A stretch of 64,000 nucleotides of DNA from Pseudomonas crudilactis (GTDB lineage Bacteria > Pseudomonadota > Gammaproteobacteria > Pseudomonadales > Pseudomonadaceae). Position 1 is the stretch's first letter, and every line of letters begins with the position of its first letter. The stretch lies in the NCBI RefSeq assembly GCF_013433315.1, contig NZ_WXVV01000001.1, positions 186,001-250,000 on the forward strand, given 5' to 3'. The notes under the pieces were generated by a model. That model searched no databases. It saw only the letters and a program-made list of their open reading frames with translations, and was not told the origin of the DNA. Below are positions 45,041-54,788 of this stretch, one piece after another. Both the position numbers and the translations under genes were made by a program.

Positions 45041-46687
45041 TCACTTGCTGGAGATGGCGCCATCCACCAGCGTCTGCGCTTCAACGACCAATTGCTTGAG
45101 GTGGTCGTCACTGATGAAGCTTTCAGCATAGATCTTGTAGATGTCTTCGGTGCCCGACGGACGCGCGGCAAACCAACCGTTTTCAGTCATCACTTTCAGA
45201 CCACCAATCGCCTGATCGTTGCCCGGCGCATGGCTGAGAATGCTCTGAATTTTCTCACCGGCCAGTTCGGTCGAGGTGACCTGCTCAGGTGACAACTTGC
45301 TCAGCAGTGCTTTCTGCTCAGGGTTGGCCTTGGCGTCGACGCGTACCGAGAATGGTTCGCCCAGCTCATCGGTCAATGCCTTGTAGGCCTGGCTTGGATC
45401 GCGACCAGTGCGCGCAGTCATTTCGGCGGCGAGCAGGGCCGGGATCAAACCATCCTTGTCAGTGCTCCACACGCCACCGTCCTTGCGCAGGAACGATGCG
45501 CCGGCGCTTTCTTCGCCGCCGAAACCCAGCGAGCCATCGAACAGGCCGTCAGCGAACCATTTGAAACCGACCGGGACTTCGTAAAGACGACGACCCAGGC
45601 GCTTGGCCACGCGATCTATCAGACCACTGCTGACCACGGTTTTACCCACGCCAGCATCCGCGCGCCACTGCGGGCGGTTCTGGAACAGGTAATCGATCGA
45701 CACTGCCAGATAGTTGTTCGGCGCGAGCAAACCACCGGACGGTGTCACGATGCCGTGGCGGTCGTGATCGGGGTCGCAGGCGAAAGCGACATCGAAGCGC
45801 TCTTTCAGGCCGATCAGCCCCTGCATCGCGTGGCTCGACGACGGGTCCATACGAATCTGGCCATCCCAGTCGACGGTCATGAAACGGAAGGTCGAATCGA
45901 CCTCCTTGTTCACCACGTCCAGGTCCAGACGGTAATGCTCGGCAATTGCCGACCAGTAGCGCACCCCTGCTCCACCCAGCGGATCAACGCCCAGACGCAG
46001 TTTGGCGTCACGAATGGCGTCGAAGTCGATCACGTTGATCAGGTCGGCAACGTAGGTGTTCAGGTAATCGTGGCGATGCGTCGTGCTGGCCTTGAGCGCT
46101 TGCTCGTAGCTGACGCGTTTAACCCCTGCCAGCTTATTGGCCAGCAGTTCGTTGGCCTTGGCCTCGATCCACTTGGTGATGTGGGTGTCAGCCGGGCCGC
46201 CGTTGGTTGGGTTGTATTTGTAGCCACCGCTTTGCGGCGGGTTGTGCGACGGCGTGATGACAACGCCATCGGCCAGCCCCGAGGTGCGGCCACGGTTGTA
46301 GCAGAGAATGGCGTGGGAAATGGCCGGTGTCGGCGTGTATTCATCACCTTCGGCGATCATCACGGTCACACCGTTGGCCGCCAATACTTCCAGCGCGCTG
46401 GCTCCCGCCGGGGTCGACAGTGCGTGTGTGTCGATGCCGACAAACAGCGGTCCGGTAATCCCTTGGGCTTCACGGTACAGACAGATCGCCTGACTGATGG
46501 CCAGAACGTGCCATTCATTGAAACTCAAGTCGAAGGAACTGCCCCGATGCCCGGAAGTACCGAACGCCACACGCTGGGTGGAAATGGACGCGTCAGGCTG
46601 ACCGGTGTAATAAGCCGTTACCAGTCGCGGGATATCGACCAACAATTCTGCCGGTGCCGGTTTGCCCGCAAAAGGACTGAGAGTCAT
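45041..46687 (-). CDS. pgm: Phosphoglucomutase, alpha-D-glucose specific
   Basis: This enzyme interconverts glucose-1-phosphate and glucose-6-phosphate in the cytosol, linking central carbon flow with glycogen/trehalose and envelope sugar synthesis. The 548 residues match E. coli Pgm. The catalytic phosphoserine is S147 in [12 protein letters not shown]; earlier, [11 protein letters not shown] is at 42-52. The magnesium loop [10 protein letters not shown] is near 310, the sugar-binding loop [15 protein letters not shown] is present, and the phosphate-binding [15 protein letters not shown] ends the protein. Monocistronic, with a strong shared terminator. It is distinct from AlgC-type phosphohexomutases. 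Confidence 0.93.
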   Translation of the reverse strand: MTLSPFAGKPAPAELLVDIPRLVTAYYTGQPDASISTQRVAFGTSGHRGSSFDLSFNEWHVLAISQAICLYREAQGITGPLFVGIDTHALSTPAGASALEVLAANGVTVMIAEGDEYTPTPAISHAILCYNRGRTSGLADGVVITPSHNPPQSGGYKYNPTNGGPADTHITKWIEAKANELLANKLAGVKRVSYEQALKASTTHRHDYLNTYVADLINVIDFDAIRDAKLRLGVDPLGGAGVRYWSAIAEHYRLDLDVVNKEVDSTFRFMTVDWDGQIRMDPSSSHAMQGLIGLKERFDVAFACDPDHDRHGIVTPSGGLLAPNNYLAVSIDYLFQNRPQWRADAGVGKTVVSSGLIDRVAKRLGRRLYEVPVGFKWFADGLFDGSLGFGGEESAGASFLRKDGGVWSTDKDGLIPALLAAEMTARTGRDPSQAYKALTDELGEPFSVRVDAKANPEQKALLSKLSPEQVTSTELAGEKIQSILSHAPGNDQAIGGLKVMTENGWFAARPSGTEDIYKIYAESFISDDHLKQLVVEAQTLVDGAISSK

Positions 46688-46792
46688 GCAAAACCTCTGA
46701 AATAGAGTGGTTCAGGAATAGAGCGCAGTTTACTGGCAGTTTGACCGCAGTGCGATGGGATCTATCCGCAGCACTTCCGATGTTTTTTAACG

Positions 46793-48190
46793 TTAGTCTG
46801 ACGGCGCCAGACGCAACGCTTCGCCCAGCAGCCCGGCGACGTTGACCAAGTCATGGTCACCATTGAACAGCGGGCTCAAACGCAAATGGTGCGCGTGCAG
46901 CCCTTGCAGACTGAACAACTCCCCTGGCGCAATAATGATCTGTTGCTTGAGCAGGCGATGAAACACGTACCCCATATCCACCGGGCGTAGTGAACGCGCC
47001 CAGATCGTTGCCCCTCCCTGCGGCTCGACAATCTGCAATACATCACCCAGACGCTCGCGCAGTAGCTGAATCAGGGGCGTGCGGCGCTCCTTGAGCATAC
47101 GTCTGAGTACGGACAAATGCTGATCCAGGCGACCGCCAGCCAACAACCTGGCAATTGCCTTCTGGCGAATAGGTGACAAACGAAATGCCCGCAGCAGAAA
47201 GTGGCGCAGCAGCTCACTTCGCCAATGGTGTGACAGGACAAAACCAAAAGGAGCCTCCGCTCCGATGAATTTCTCGAACGTGGAAAATACCAACAAACGA
47301 TCAGGGTCCAGCCAGTCGCGCAAGCGATCGGTGCTGACTGCTTCGTCAAGTTCGCTGTAGCAGTCGTTTTCCAGCACCCAGGTGCCATGACACCCGAGCA
47401 AATGTGCAACCGTTTGCCGATTGGCCTGAGACAGCAGGCTACCGTGAGGCATGCTCAATACCGACGACAGAAGAATCAGTCGCACCGGCTCGTTTTTAAG
47501 CAAAGACTCCAGCCGTTGTGGATCGATCACTCCCCCATCCAGTAGCGGCAGCTCGATTAAACGCACCCCGGCAGTTTCCAGCAGACGCAGGATTATCCAA
47601 TCACAGGGCGATTCAACCACTACCGTGGCGCCGCGCAACTCAAGCACCGAGATGAGTATCTCCAGCACACCGCGTAGATCGGCACCGACATAGACATCGT
47701 CCGCATGCCAGCAATTCGTCGTTGACGAGGTGTAGCGTGCCGCAAGCACTGTGCGCAGTTCCAGATCACCGCAAGGTTGCAACAACAATTGGGGCTGGCG
47801 GGGATATTGCCGTAACAGTTCCCGCTCAAGCATCAACAGCGGACTGTCCAGCGGTTGCAACGTCGCCGGATCGTCGGTGCTCAACACACACATGCCCGGG
47901 CGGCGGGCGTTGACGTAGACCGTCTCAAGCAAATCATTGCCACTACCGGGCAACTCCATCGTGGGTAGCGCCTGCGCGTAATACCCGGACTTGGCAATCG
48001 AATAGACCCTGTTTTCCTTTTCCAGCAGAGCATAGGCGTACTGGACGGTCGAGATGGACACATTCAGTCGGTCAGCCAACTGCCGCAACGAAGGCAGGCG
48101 CACCGCCGAGCTGCTCCCCGCTTCGTCGATCAGTTGCGTCAGGTAGCGGTAAACCGCCTGATAAACGAAGTCGGTTTCCTGAGCCTTCAC
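46793..48190 (-). CDS. MocR/PdxR-type regulator (GntR HTH fused to aminotransferase-like domain)
   Basis: MocR proteins sense PLP or its aldimines through a fold-type I domain. This protein has a winged-helix region (RLPSLRQLADRLNVSISTVQYAYALLEKE, about 30-60) followed by an aminotransferase-like domain with DDVYVGADLRGVL, SSVLSMPHGS, LENDCYSEL and the probable PLP lysine in STFEKFIGA. I placed the start at GTG 48190 (MKAQETDFVYQ), which is non-overlapping, but a TTG at 48262 also opens the frame; neither has a strong Shine-Dalgarno. It follows, on the same strand and after 49 bases, a 488-residue protein of unknown function that may be co-regulated. Confidence 0.8.
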   Translation of the reverse strand: MKAQETDFVYQAVYRYLTQLIDEAGSSSAVRLPSLRQLADRLNVSISTVQYAYALLEKENRVYSIAKSGYYAQALPTMELPGSGNDLLETVYVNARRPGMCVLSTDDPATLQPLDSPLLMLERELLRQYPRQPQLLLQPCGDLELRTVLAARYTSSTTNCWHADDVYVGADLRGVLEILISVLELRGATVVVESPCDWIILRLLETAGVRLIELPLLDGGVIDPQRLESLLKNEPVRLILLSSVLSMPHGSLLSQANRQTVAHLLGCHGTWVLENDCYSELDEAVSTDRLRDWLDPDRLLVFSTFEKFIGAEAPFGFVLSHHWRSELLRHFLLRAFRLSPIRQKAIARLLAGGRLDQHLSVLRRMLKERRTPLIQLLRERLGDVLQIVEPQGGATIWARSLRPVDMGYVFHRLLKQQIIIAPGELFSLQGLHAHHLRLSPLFNGDHDLVNVAGLLGEALRLAPSD

Positions 48191-48239
48191 GAGCCCGCAG
48201 CCATTGGCTGTGATACAAAAACTGGCAGATGGCTCACGT

Positions 48240-49706
48240 TCAGCCTTCCGCCGACCGATCAACTGCCGCCCCGCGACCCGCCTCGTTCAGATTTGCGTCA
48301 TCAGCAGCGCCTTCGCTGGTTGCCGGCATGCGAATCGGCCCTGTTGCGTAAAGACGAACAATCATCGCGACCGGCAAACCGCTGACATCGGTCATCCACT
48401 TCAGGACTTGTTCCGGCGCATTCAGGCCCTGCATGGCCCGATGCAGATCCGGCATTGCCACCAACATCCCGGGATGACAATTGCGCAAGAATCTTTCGAG
48501 CCCGGCACCGCTATCTATAAACGGTGCAAACAACAGACACGTCAGCTGCGCTTCGTTCAGATCGAAACTGGCCAGCAAACTGGCCTCTGCCTGCATGCGC
48601 AAGTGCATGGGATCTCCAAGGTCACCAAAACTGCTGAGCAACTGTTCGCACAGCGGTTCGGGCACCTGCTTGCGCCGCATTTCCATCAAGCGGTTCTGCA
48701 GGTATTCGCCGATTCCATTCTCATACGTGCGACCTTCGATGAACTGTGCCTGCAAACCGCGCAGATGCGCCGCGACCAAAGGCTCTGCGTATTCGTCGTC
48801 ATTTTGATAAAGGCTCTGGTCATTTGCCTGGAATCCCAGAAAGTCGCTGAGCAAAGGCCAGCGCTCCTCCAGTTTGCCGACGATCATGTCGTTGATATTG
48901 ATGAAACCGGTACGCCGACAGGCCTCGAACTGCCCTTCAGGTCGCCACGTCACGCGCTCCTCGTCAGTGTAGAACTCGCGATAATAATCACCTCCGAGGC
49001 CGTCGAGCACAGGGAACAGCATTTCAAATCCCGAGGTATTTAACAGGGGGCCGGAGATTGCCGCTTTCTGCACTGCTCGACTCAATCCGTCGAGGAAGTG
49101 CTTCTGGCGCTGTGGGGGCTCGCTACCGATCATTGCATCAACACCACTGTTCCAGCGAGCGATCTGACCGTAGAACTCAGCGGTAGCCAGATAGGCGTCA
49201 TCCCACAATTCGAGCGGCTCGGTGAACGTTCGGCGATGACCAAGCACCAGCAAATTCACGCGATGGGCTTCACGCCCCTCGTCGCAGAGTGGTGACTGAT
49301 GGTCGAACGGCAAAACCTGGCGATTATCGACCATCATCAGCTCGACCCGAGGATCGTCATACAGGAACAGCGCACTGAAGCTGCGGTGCATGTTCTGCAG
49401 TGCCGTTTGAGTGTTGCCGTTCCAGCGCAAGGTCGCTACGCGCAATTGAAAGGTTGCGGGGGCTCGCCCGGCGATAGTCAGTTGCGCAGCCCGCAACAAA
49501 GCCAGCGTATAACAGCTGTCACGCGTCCCGGACTGGTTCACCAGCACTTTGAAATGACCGATGTTCTCCATGCCGCCCGCAGCGACGGCCAGCCGCTGGA
49601 TCAGCAACTGCAATGCCGTGCGCTCTGCGCGAGAGAAGAAACTCAGCAGACGTTGCAAGACTTGCTGGTAGACGTAATTCATTGCCTGATCATGGATAGT
49701 GCTCAT
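48240..49706 (-). CDS. Unrecognised 488-residue protein
   Basis: I do not recognise a family. The protein is soluble, without signal peptide or membrane helices. The N-terminal part (to about 120) is helical, with SFFSRAERTALQLLIQRLAVAAGGM. The middle has aromatic and charged stretches (LWDDAYLATAEFYGQIARW; YYREFYTDEERVTWRPEGQF). The C-terminal half is helical, with MRRKQVPEPLCEQLLSSFGD. Residues are fairly evenly distributed, and the codon use fits the neighbours. The ATG at 49706 has only a weak site (GGGTAAAT). The gene runs in tandem with a MocR-type regulator, which suggests a PLP-, amino acid- or amine-related role; that is an inference. Confidence 0.7.
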   Translation of the reverse strand: MSTIHDQAMNYVYQQVLQRLLSFFSRAERTALQLLIQRLAVAAGGMENIGHFKVLVNQSGTRDSCYTLALLRAAQLTIAGRAPATFQLRVATLRWNGNTQTALQNMHRSFSALFLYDDPRVELMMVDNRQVLPFDHQSPLCDEGREAHRVNLLVLGHRRTFTEPLELWDDAYLATAEFYGQIARWNSGVDAMIGSEPPQRQKHFLDGLSRAVQKAAISGPLLNTSGFEMLFPVLDGLGGDYYREFYTDEERVTWRPEGQFEACRRTGFININDMIVGKLEERWPLLSDFLGFQANDQSLYQNDDEYAEPLVAAHLRGLQAQFIEGRTYENGIGEYLQNRLMEMRRKQVPEPLCEQLLSSFGDLGDPMHLRMQAEASLLASFDLNEAQLTCLLFAPFIDSGAGLERFLRNCHPGMLVAMPDLHRAMQGLNAPEQVLKWMTDVSGLPVAMIVRLYATGPIRMPATSEGAADDANLNEAGRGAAVDRSAEG

Positions 49707-50251
49707 CGGTATTTACCCGGTATCAAAAGTTTCATGGCGCGCAGACAAACATTGGCCGCACGACAATTCATCAATAAGTAATAGACGCTCAAATGCTAAC
49801 ACTTACAAATTTGTAGTTATTTGAAACACTTGAGCTCAAAAAACCCAACCCACCACCGAAAGGCAGCGTCAACCCACTGTAATTACTAGGGATTTTCTCG
49901 GATTAAATCTTCCTAGGAAACTTCCCACAACATCCCACGACAAGTGAGTACAAGAAAAAGAGAAGCGGTTTCCGAATAGCCCTACAACAATTAAACAGAA
50001 GTTGGCGCGATCAACAGTTTTAGCCGTTCGATTACGTGAGGGACGAATTGAATGCACAGTCATGGCTCATTCCTTGAGATGAAAGTAATCATTCAATTAT
50101 CAGGGCTTATATTGTGATTAGAAGATACAGATCGAGAGCAAAAACCAGTTCAGTTGCTGAACGGTGCCGGGCGCAGCACCCGGAGTCTCTGATTTACACG
50201 GCAGGATAAACGCACAAGAGTCCGTGGGGCCACGGACTCTGATTACAAGAC
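49707..50251. other. 545-base gene-free region
   Basis: No credible gene was seen. The region is AT-richer than its surroundings. It includes a small palindrome (CTTACAAATTTGTAGT, about 49800-49816), which could lie in the promoter of the minus-strand 488-residue gene. Towards the right are two GC-rich inverted repeats: GGTGC...GCACC at about 50163-50180 and the strong stem at 50217-50240. I see nothing else that can be named. Confidence 0.5.
50217..50240. terminator. Strong hairpin after the MDR gene
   Basis: AGAGTCCGTG and CACGGACTCT form a perfect ten-base-pair stem with a four-base loop. It lies about a dozen bases after the stop of the minus-strand MDR dehydrogenase gene. The following T-content is modest, so termination may be partial. 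Confidence 0.75.
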
Positions 50252-51274
50252 TTACGCCGGTTCGACTTGCAGAGCGACCCGTTCGCGACAAGGGCATTCG
50301 TCCATGTAGCGATGTGCTTCGACGAACTCGTTGAACGGGAATACTCGGGTCTTGAGCGGCAGCAGCACGCGGTCAGCGGTCAACTGGTTGATGTCACGCA
50401 GCGCCCGTTGCAAAGCGACGTGATCCTGAGTGATGCCCAGTTCCGGCTTGCCGGTGAAGTTGCCGATGCAGTGCACGAAGAACTGGATGTTCTTCTGGAA
50501 CGCTGCACAGGCCGGGAATGGCGTCTGGTTGCCACCCTGCAAGCCATACAACACCAGGCTGCCACGCGGCGCCAGCACATCGCCAAGCAGCGACATCTGC
50601 GGGCCGCCGAGGCCGTCGAACACTACGTCGACACCACGGTTGTCGGTGATCTTGTTGATTCGCATCAACAGATCTTCCTCTTCGGTGACGATGACCTTTT
50701 CTGCACCAAGGGACAGCAGGTACTCGCGTTCTTCGGCTTCTTTGGTCGCGGCAATCACCCGCACACCCATTGCCTTGCCCAACTGGACAAACGAAGGACC
50801 GGCGCAATGGCTGGCGTCAGTGACTAGGGCAAACTGCCCCGGCTTGACGCGTGCCAGATCGGCGTAGGCAAAGTAGGCGATCAACAGCGGTGTGTAATGC
50901 ACACTGGCTTCAATCGGGCTGAGCACATCCGGATAACGGGTCAGCGCAGTACGCGGCAGCACGATCGATTCGCCGTAGACCGGGTAGTCGTTCGCACTCT
51001 CGGCCGGAAAGCTGGCGACCTTGTCACCCACTGCCAGATCATCGACACCGTCGCCGACAGCGGTGATCACACCGGCCATCTCGTGACCAAGACCCGCAGG
51101 CAGTCGCGCCTGAGACGAGGCCAGATTCTGACGCCAAAGGGTGTCGTACCAGCTGATGCCGATCGCCTCGACGCGCACCTGCACTTCGCCAGGACCTGGC
51201 TGAGCGGCCGCATGCTCTTCGCATTTGAGCACCTCGGCCGGACCAAACTTGTGAAAACGGATCGTGCGGGACAT
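50252..51274 (-). CDS. Quinone oxidoreductase-like MDR family protein
   Basis: This is a 340-residue medium-chain dehydrogenase/reductase. The N-terminal domain begins MSRTIRFHKFGPAEVLKCEE, and GHEMAGVITAVGDGVDDLAVGDKV near 70-93 is the conserved MDR segment. The Rossmann domain shows HCAGPSFVQLGKAMGVRVIAATKEAEEREYL. The zinc ligands of alcohol dehydrogenases are not evident, so a zinc-independent NADPH:quinone or enoyl reductase type is more likely. The start at ATG 51274 has GAGG upstream; the longer frame adds eleven residues. It is divergent from the LysR regulator at 51545 across 270 bases and is probably its target. Confidence 0.85.
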   Translation of the reverse strand: MSRTIRFHKFGPAEVLKCEEHAAAQPGPGEVQVRVEAIGISWYDTLWRQNLASSQARLPAGLGHEMAGVITAVGDGVDDLAVGDKVASFPAESANDYPVYGESIVLPRTALTRYPDVLSPIEASVHYTPLLIAYFAYADLARVKPGQFALVTDASHCAGPSFVQLGKAMGVRVIAATKEAEEREYLLSLGAEKVIVTEEEDLLMRINKITDNRGVDVVFDGLGGPQMSLLGDVLAPRGSLVLYGLQGGNQTPFPACAAFQKNIQFFVHCIGNFTGKPELGITQDHVALQRALRDINQLTADRVLLPLKTRVFPFNEFVEAHRYMDECPCRERVALQVEPA

Positions 51275-51544
51275 CGCAAACCTCGTCAAAGTAACCTCTA
51301 ATGCCATGAACTCTATCTGGGCTTTTGACCCAAGACTATCAGTGGCTATTAATAGTCGACATGCCTGTCATTGATTCCGCAACAGGGGCGGCATTGGCAA
51401 AATCCATGAAGAAACTGCTGCCACCGTCTCAGTAAAGCTGAATTTTCCGGTGCAGAGTACCAGCCTTTCCCCGTAAGATTCATGCCGGCCATTGTTCTCA
51501 TATGGCCGCTCTCGTCAAGCTTGATGACTCTGCCAGGACTCCAG

Positions 51545-52459
51545 ATGAATCGTAATGACCTGCGTCGTGTCGACCTGAACCTGTTGATCGTATTCGAAAC
51601 ATTGATGCACGAACGCAGTGTGACCCGGGCGGCAGAAAAGCTGTTCCTCGGTCAACCGGCGATCAGTGCGGCGCTTTCGCGCCTGCGCAGCCTGTTCGAC
51701 GACCCGCTATTCGTGCGCACCGGGCGCAGTATGGAACCGTCCGCCCGTGCGGTGGAAATCTTCGCCCTGCTCTCGCCGGCCCTCGATTCAATTTCGACCG
51801 CCGTCAGCCGCGCGGCCGAATTCGACCCGGCCACCAGCACCTCGGTATTCCGTATCGGCCTGTCCGACGACGTCGAATTCGCCCTGCTGCCCATGCTGCT
51901 CAAACGCCTGCGCGCCGAATCGCCAGGCATCGTGCTGGTGATCCGTCGCGTCAACTACATATTGATGCCTGGCCTGCTGGCTTCCGGCGAGATATCCATT
52001 GGCGTCAGCTACACCACAGACCTGCCGGCCAACGCCAAGCGCAAGGTCCTGCGTCGCAGCGCACCAAAACTGCTGCGTGCCGACACCGTGCCGGGACCGT
52101 TGAGCCTGGATGACTACTGCGCGCGTCCGCATGCGCTGGTGTCGTTTGCGGGCGACCTCAGTGGTTTTATTGATGAAGAGCTCGAGAAACTGGGGCGCAA
52201 ACGGCATGTGGTGCTGGCCGTGCCGCAGTTCAACGGCTTGAGTACGCTGTTGGCGGGCACTGACATCGTTGCGACCGTGCCGGATTACACGGCGGAAGCG
52301 CTGACGGCGGCTGGCGGTGTTCGTGCGGAAGATCCGCCGTTGCCGACGCGCACGTTTGAACTGCACATGGCGTGGCGTGGGTCGCAGGATAATGATCCGG
52401 GTGAGCGGTGGTTAAGGTCGCGGATTCAGATGTTTTTTGGCGACCCTGAGAGTCTCTGA
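51545..52459 (+). CDS. LysR-family transcriptional regulator
   Basis: This 304-residue regulator has an N-terminal winged HTH (LRRVDLNLLIVFETLMHERSVTRAAEKLFLGQPAISAALSRLRSLFDDPLFVRTG) and a C-terminal periplasmic-binding-like effector domain (residues 95 on). Its HTH and LFVRTGRSMEPSARA linker resemble the NodD/LinR-like cluster of LysR proteins. The ATG at 51545 was chosen because the family starts right before the HTH; the longer frame adds about 20 unrelated residues. It is divergent from the MDR dehydrogenase gene and likely controls it, with the 270-base gap holding the operator. Confidence 0.87.
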   Translation: MNRNDLRRVDLNLLIVFETLMHERSVTRAAEKLFLGQPAISAALSRLRSLFDDPLFVRTGRSMEPSARAVEIFALLSPALDSISTAVSRAAEFDPATSTSVFRIGLSDDVEFALLPMLLKRLRAESPGIVLVIRRVNYILMPGLLASGEISIGVSYTTDLPANAKRKVLRRSAPKLLRADTVPGPLSLDDYCARPHALVSFAGDLSGFIDEELEKLGRKRHVVLAVPQFNGLSTLLAGTDIVATVPDYTAEALTAAGGVRAEDPPLPTRTFELHMAWRGSQDNDPGERWLRSRIQMFFGDPESL

Positions 52460-52523
52460 ATCAAGCCGCGCAGCGCTTAATTCTGCCTCGCCGCCGTGTA
52501 TTTCTAACGAGCAGCGTAACGCG

Positions 52524-53417
52524 TCATGTGGAAGGCTGCGGGTCACTACCCGCCCTGCCCCAGAATTCTTCGGCAGACTGACTGAGAATAGCTTTTGGGC
52601 GGGTCAGATGAATTTCCAGAGGTATATCCCAGCTTTCGTCGAGCGCTCTGACTAAGCGCCCATCCAGGATTTCTTGCTCGGTGAGGCTCTTGGGCAGCCA
52701 CGCCACTCCTTTGCTTTCCAAGGCCATGGACATGAGTACCGCTGCCAGGTGGCTGCTGAAAAGTGGTTTGAGGTGGAGGTAATCTTCCTTGCCACGCAAT
52801 CTGTGGGCGACGATACGCCCCAGTCCAGACTCATGGGTGTAAGCGAGGTATGGCAATGCCGCAGGAGAGGTGCCGAAGTTAGCGGATGCACTCGTGAGGG
52901 GAACGAGAACGTCCTCGCCCACCTTCTTGCTGGTGAACTGATCAGGCGCCAGTAAAGGCGGAACATCGGGATGGCGGTGGCAGAGCAGAAACTGAACCTG
53001 ACCATGTATCAGCATCTGCTCACAAACAGCCATGCTATCTGAGTGCAGTTTAACGGCCTCAATGGGGGCACCGTTTTCTGAGCTTCGAAGCCATTTCGGA
53101 AAAAATGTAAATGACAGGGAATGAGTCGCTGCGAATTGAAGCGACTTGGCTGCCATTCCTGCTACCTCTTGAGCCTCGTTGCGCATCCTGTACAAGTGTC
53201 GAGCCGCCTCCTGAGCACTGGGCAAAATTTGCCTTCCTGCCTCGGTAAGGGTTGCGCCTTGCGGTGTACGCACAAACAACTCAACGCCCATCCAGTTCTC
53301 CAATGAGCGAACTCTGCGGCTGAAAGCCGGCTGAGTAACATGCCGCGCTTCTGCCGCCCGAACGAAGCTGCCGTACTCTGCAAGCGCTGAAAGATCTTCG
53401 AGCCAAACGAGTTCCAA
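52524..53417 (-). CDS. LysR-family regulator of the tartrate genes
   Basis: This is a 297-residue LysR regulator. The HTH is clear in LSALAEYGSFVRAAEARHVTQPAFSRRVRSLENWMGVELFVRTP. I placed the start at TTG 53417 (MELVWLEDLSALAEYG): AGGAGG lies eight bases upstream and the result fits the family N-terminus. The open frame extends much further, to 54350, as an antisense run through the dehydratase gene and is not coding there. It is divergent from the tartrate dehydratase gene across 99 bases, so it is the likely activator of that operon in response to tartrate or a related acid. Confidence 0.88.
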   Translation of the reverse strand: MELVWLEDLSALAEYGSFVRAAEARHVTQPAFSRRVRSLENWMGVELFVRTPQGATLTEAGRQILPSAQEAARHLYRMRNEAQEVAGMAAKSLQFAATHSLSFTFFPKWLRSSENGAPIEAVKLHSDSMAVCEQMLIHGQVQFLLCHRHPDVPPLLAPDQFTSKKVGEDVLVPLTSASANFGTSPAALPYLAYTHESGLGRIVAHRLRGKEDYLHLKPLFSSHLAAVLMSMALESKGVAWLPKSLTEQEILDGRLVRALDESWDIPLEIHLTRPKAILSQSAEEFWGRAGSDPQPST

Positions 53418-53516
53418 GGGCCATGCCTCCTGTGCATAGGGTACGGCATTAATAGCATTGGGCGGGTGACATCGCAAAGCATAACGTGGGGCCACAAACA
53501 ACAAGAGGAACCCGTC
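53418..53516. promoter_or_regulatory. Divergent promoter region, LysR and tarD
   Basis: Only 99 bases separate the LysR start from the tarD start. An AT-centred stretch (GGCATTAATAGCATTG) lies near the middle, but I cannot define T-N11-A boxes with certainty. The distance fits the usual LysR autoregulatory arrangement. Confidence 0.5.
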
Positions 53517-54686
53517 ATGCGTATCGTAGACATCCGTGAAAAAACAGTTTCTATTGCCTCTCCAATTGCCAACGCCTACATCGACTTTTCCAAAATGACC
53601 TGCTCGGTCGTCGCTGTTATCACGGATGTGATTCGCGACGGTAAACCTGTCATCGGCTACGGTTTCAACTCCAACGGTCGCTATGGTCAAGGCGCTTTGA
53701 TGCGTGATCGCTTTCTGGCGCGGATCACCGAAGCTGATCCAGATACTCTTGTCGACCATGAAAACAACAATCTGGATCCGTTTGCCATCTGGAAAACCCT
53801 GATGACCAACGAAAAGCCAGGCGGTCACGGCGAGCGCTCGGTCGCAGTTGGCACCATCGACATGGCTGTATGGGATGCCGTCGCCAAGATTGAAGGAAAA
53901 CCTCTCTATCGCCTGCTGGCTGATCGTTACCGCAACGGCGTGGCCGATGACAAAGTTTGGGTCTACGCAGCAGGTGGCTACTACTACCCAGGCAAAGACC
54001 AGACCAAGCTCAAAGCAGAAATGCAGAGCTACCTGGATCGTGGCTACGACGTTGTTAAAATGAAGATCGGTGCGGTGCCACTGGACGAAGATATCCGTCG
54101 CATCGAAGCGGTACTTGAAGTGGTTGGGGACGGTCGGCGACTGGCGGTCGATGCCAACGGTCGCTTCGATCTTCAGACCGGTATTGCTTACGCGGAAGCC
54201 ATCAAGAAGTACAACCTGTTCTGGTACGAGGAGATCGGTGACCCACTCGATTACGCACTCCAAGCTGAGCTTGCCAATCACTATGAATTGCCTATGGCGA
54301 CCGGGGAAAACCTGTTTTCCCACCAGGACGCTCGTAACTTGCTGCGTCACGGCGGCATGCGTCCGGATCGCGACTTTCTCCAGTTCGACTGTGCGCTGTC
54401 CTATGGGTTAGTGGAGTACATGCGCACCTTGAAAGTGATGGAAGAAATGGGTTGGTCTTCCCGCCGCGTAGTTCCGCACGGTGGTCACCAGATGTCCCTG
54501 AACATCGCAGCCGGTCTGCACCTGGGCGGCAACGAATCTTACCCCGACGTGTTCCAGCCTTTCGGCGGCTTCGCCGACGGAATCAAGGTGGAAAATGGTT
54601 ACGTCGGCCTGCCAGATATTCCAGGTGTTGGCTTCGAAGCCAAGTCCGCCTTGTACGCAGTCATGCGCGAGTTGGGCGAAGGCTGA
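53517..54686 (+). CDS. tarD: D-tartrate dehydratase-like enolase superfamily enzyme
   Basis: This enzyme dehydrates tartrate to oxaloacetate. The 389-residue length equals that of the characterised D-tartrate dehydratase of Bradyrhizobium as I remember it. Catalytic features fit: KMK lysines at 181-183, metal ligands D212 (VDANGR), E238 (WYEEI) and E264 (TGENLF), and H321 (VVPHGGHQ). The ATG at 53517 has GAGGA upstream; a longer frame adds unrelated residues. It is followed by dctA, an oxaloacetate decarboxylase and a hydroxyacid dehydrogenase on the same strand. L- versus D-tartrate preference and other acid sugars cannot be excluded from sequence. Confidence 0.85.
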   Translation: MRIVDIREKTVSIASPIANAYIDFSKMTCSVVAVITDVIRDGKPVIGYGFNSNGRYGQGALMRDRFLARITEADPDTLVDHENNNLDPFAIWKTLMTNEKPGGHGERSVAVGTIDMAVWDAVAKIEGKPLYRLLADRYRNGVADDKVWVYAAGGYYYPGKDQTKLKAEMQSYLDRGYDVVKMKIGAVPLDEDIRRIEAVLEVVGDGRRLAVDANGRFDLQTGIAYAEAIKKYNLFWYEEIGDPLDYALQAELANHYELPMATGENLFSHQDARNLLRHGGMRPDRDFLQFDCALSYGLVEYMRTLKVMEEMGWSSRRVVPHGGHQMSLNIAAGLHLGGNESYPDVFQPFGGFADGIKVENGYVGLPDIPGVGFEAKSALYAVMRELGEG

Positions 54687-54696
54687 TCAACCTCGA

Positions 54697-54748
54697 TCTG
54701 CGGTTTCTTTTAAGGAGACCGCAGACTCAGGCGTCATCCGCTGACGCC
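54697..54748 (+). promoter_or_regulatory. Two consecutive hairpins between tarD and dctA
   Basis: TCTGCGGT...ACCGCAGA (54697-54725, eight base pairs) is followed at once by GGCGTCA-TCCGC-TGACGCC (54730-54748, seven base pairs). There is no long U-run after them. They may act as a partial terminator or an mRNA-stabilising segment setting the tarD to dctA ratio. Confidence 0.6.
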
Positions 54749-54788
54749 AAACCACATGCCCATCACAAAAATAAAATGAGGTGCTTCC

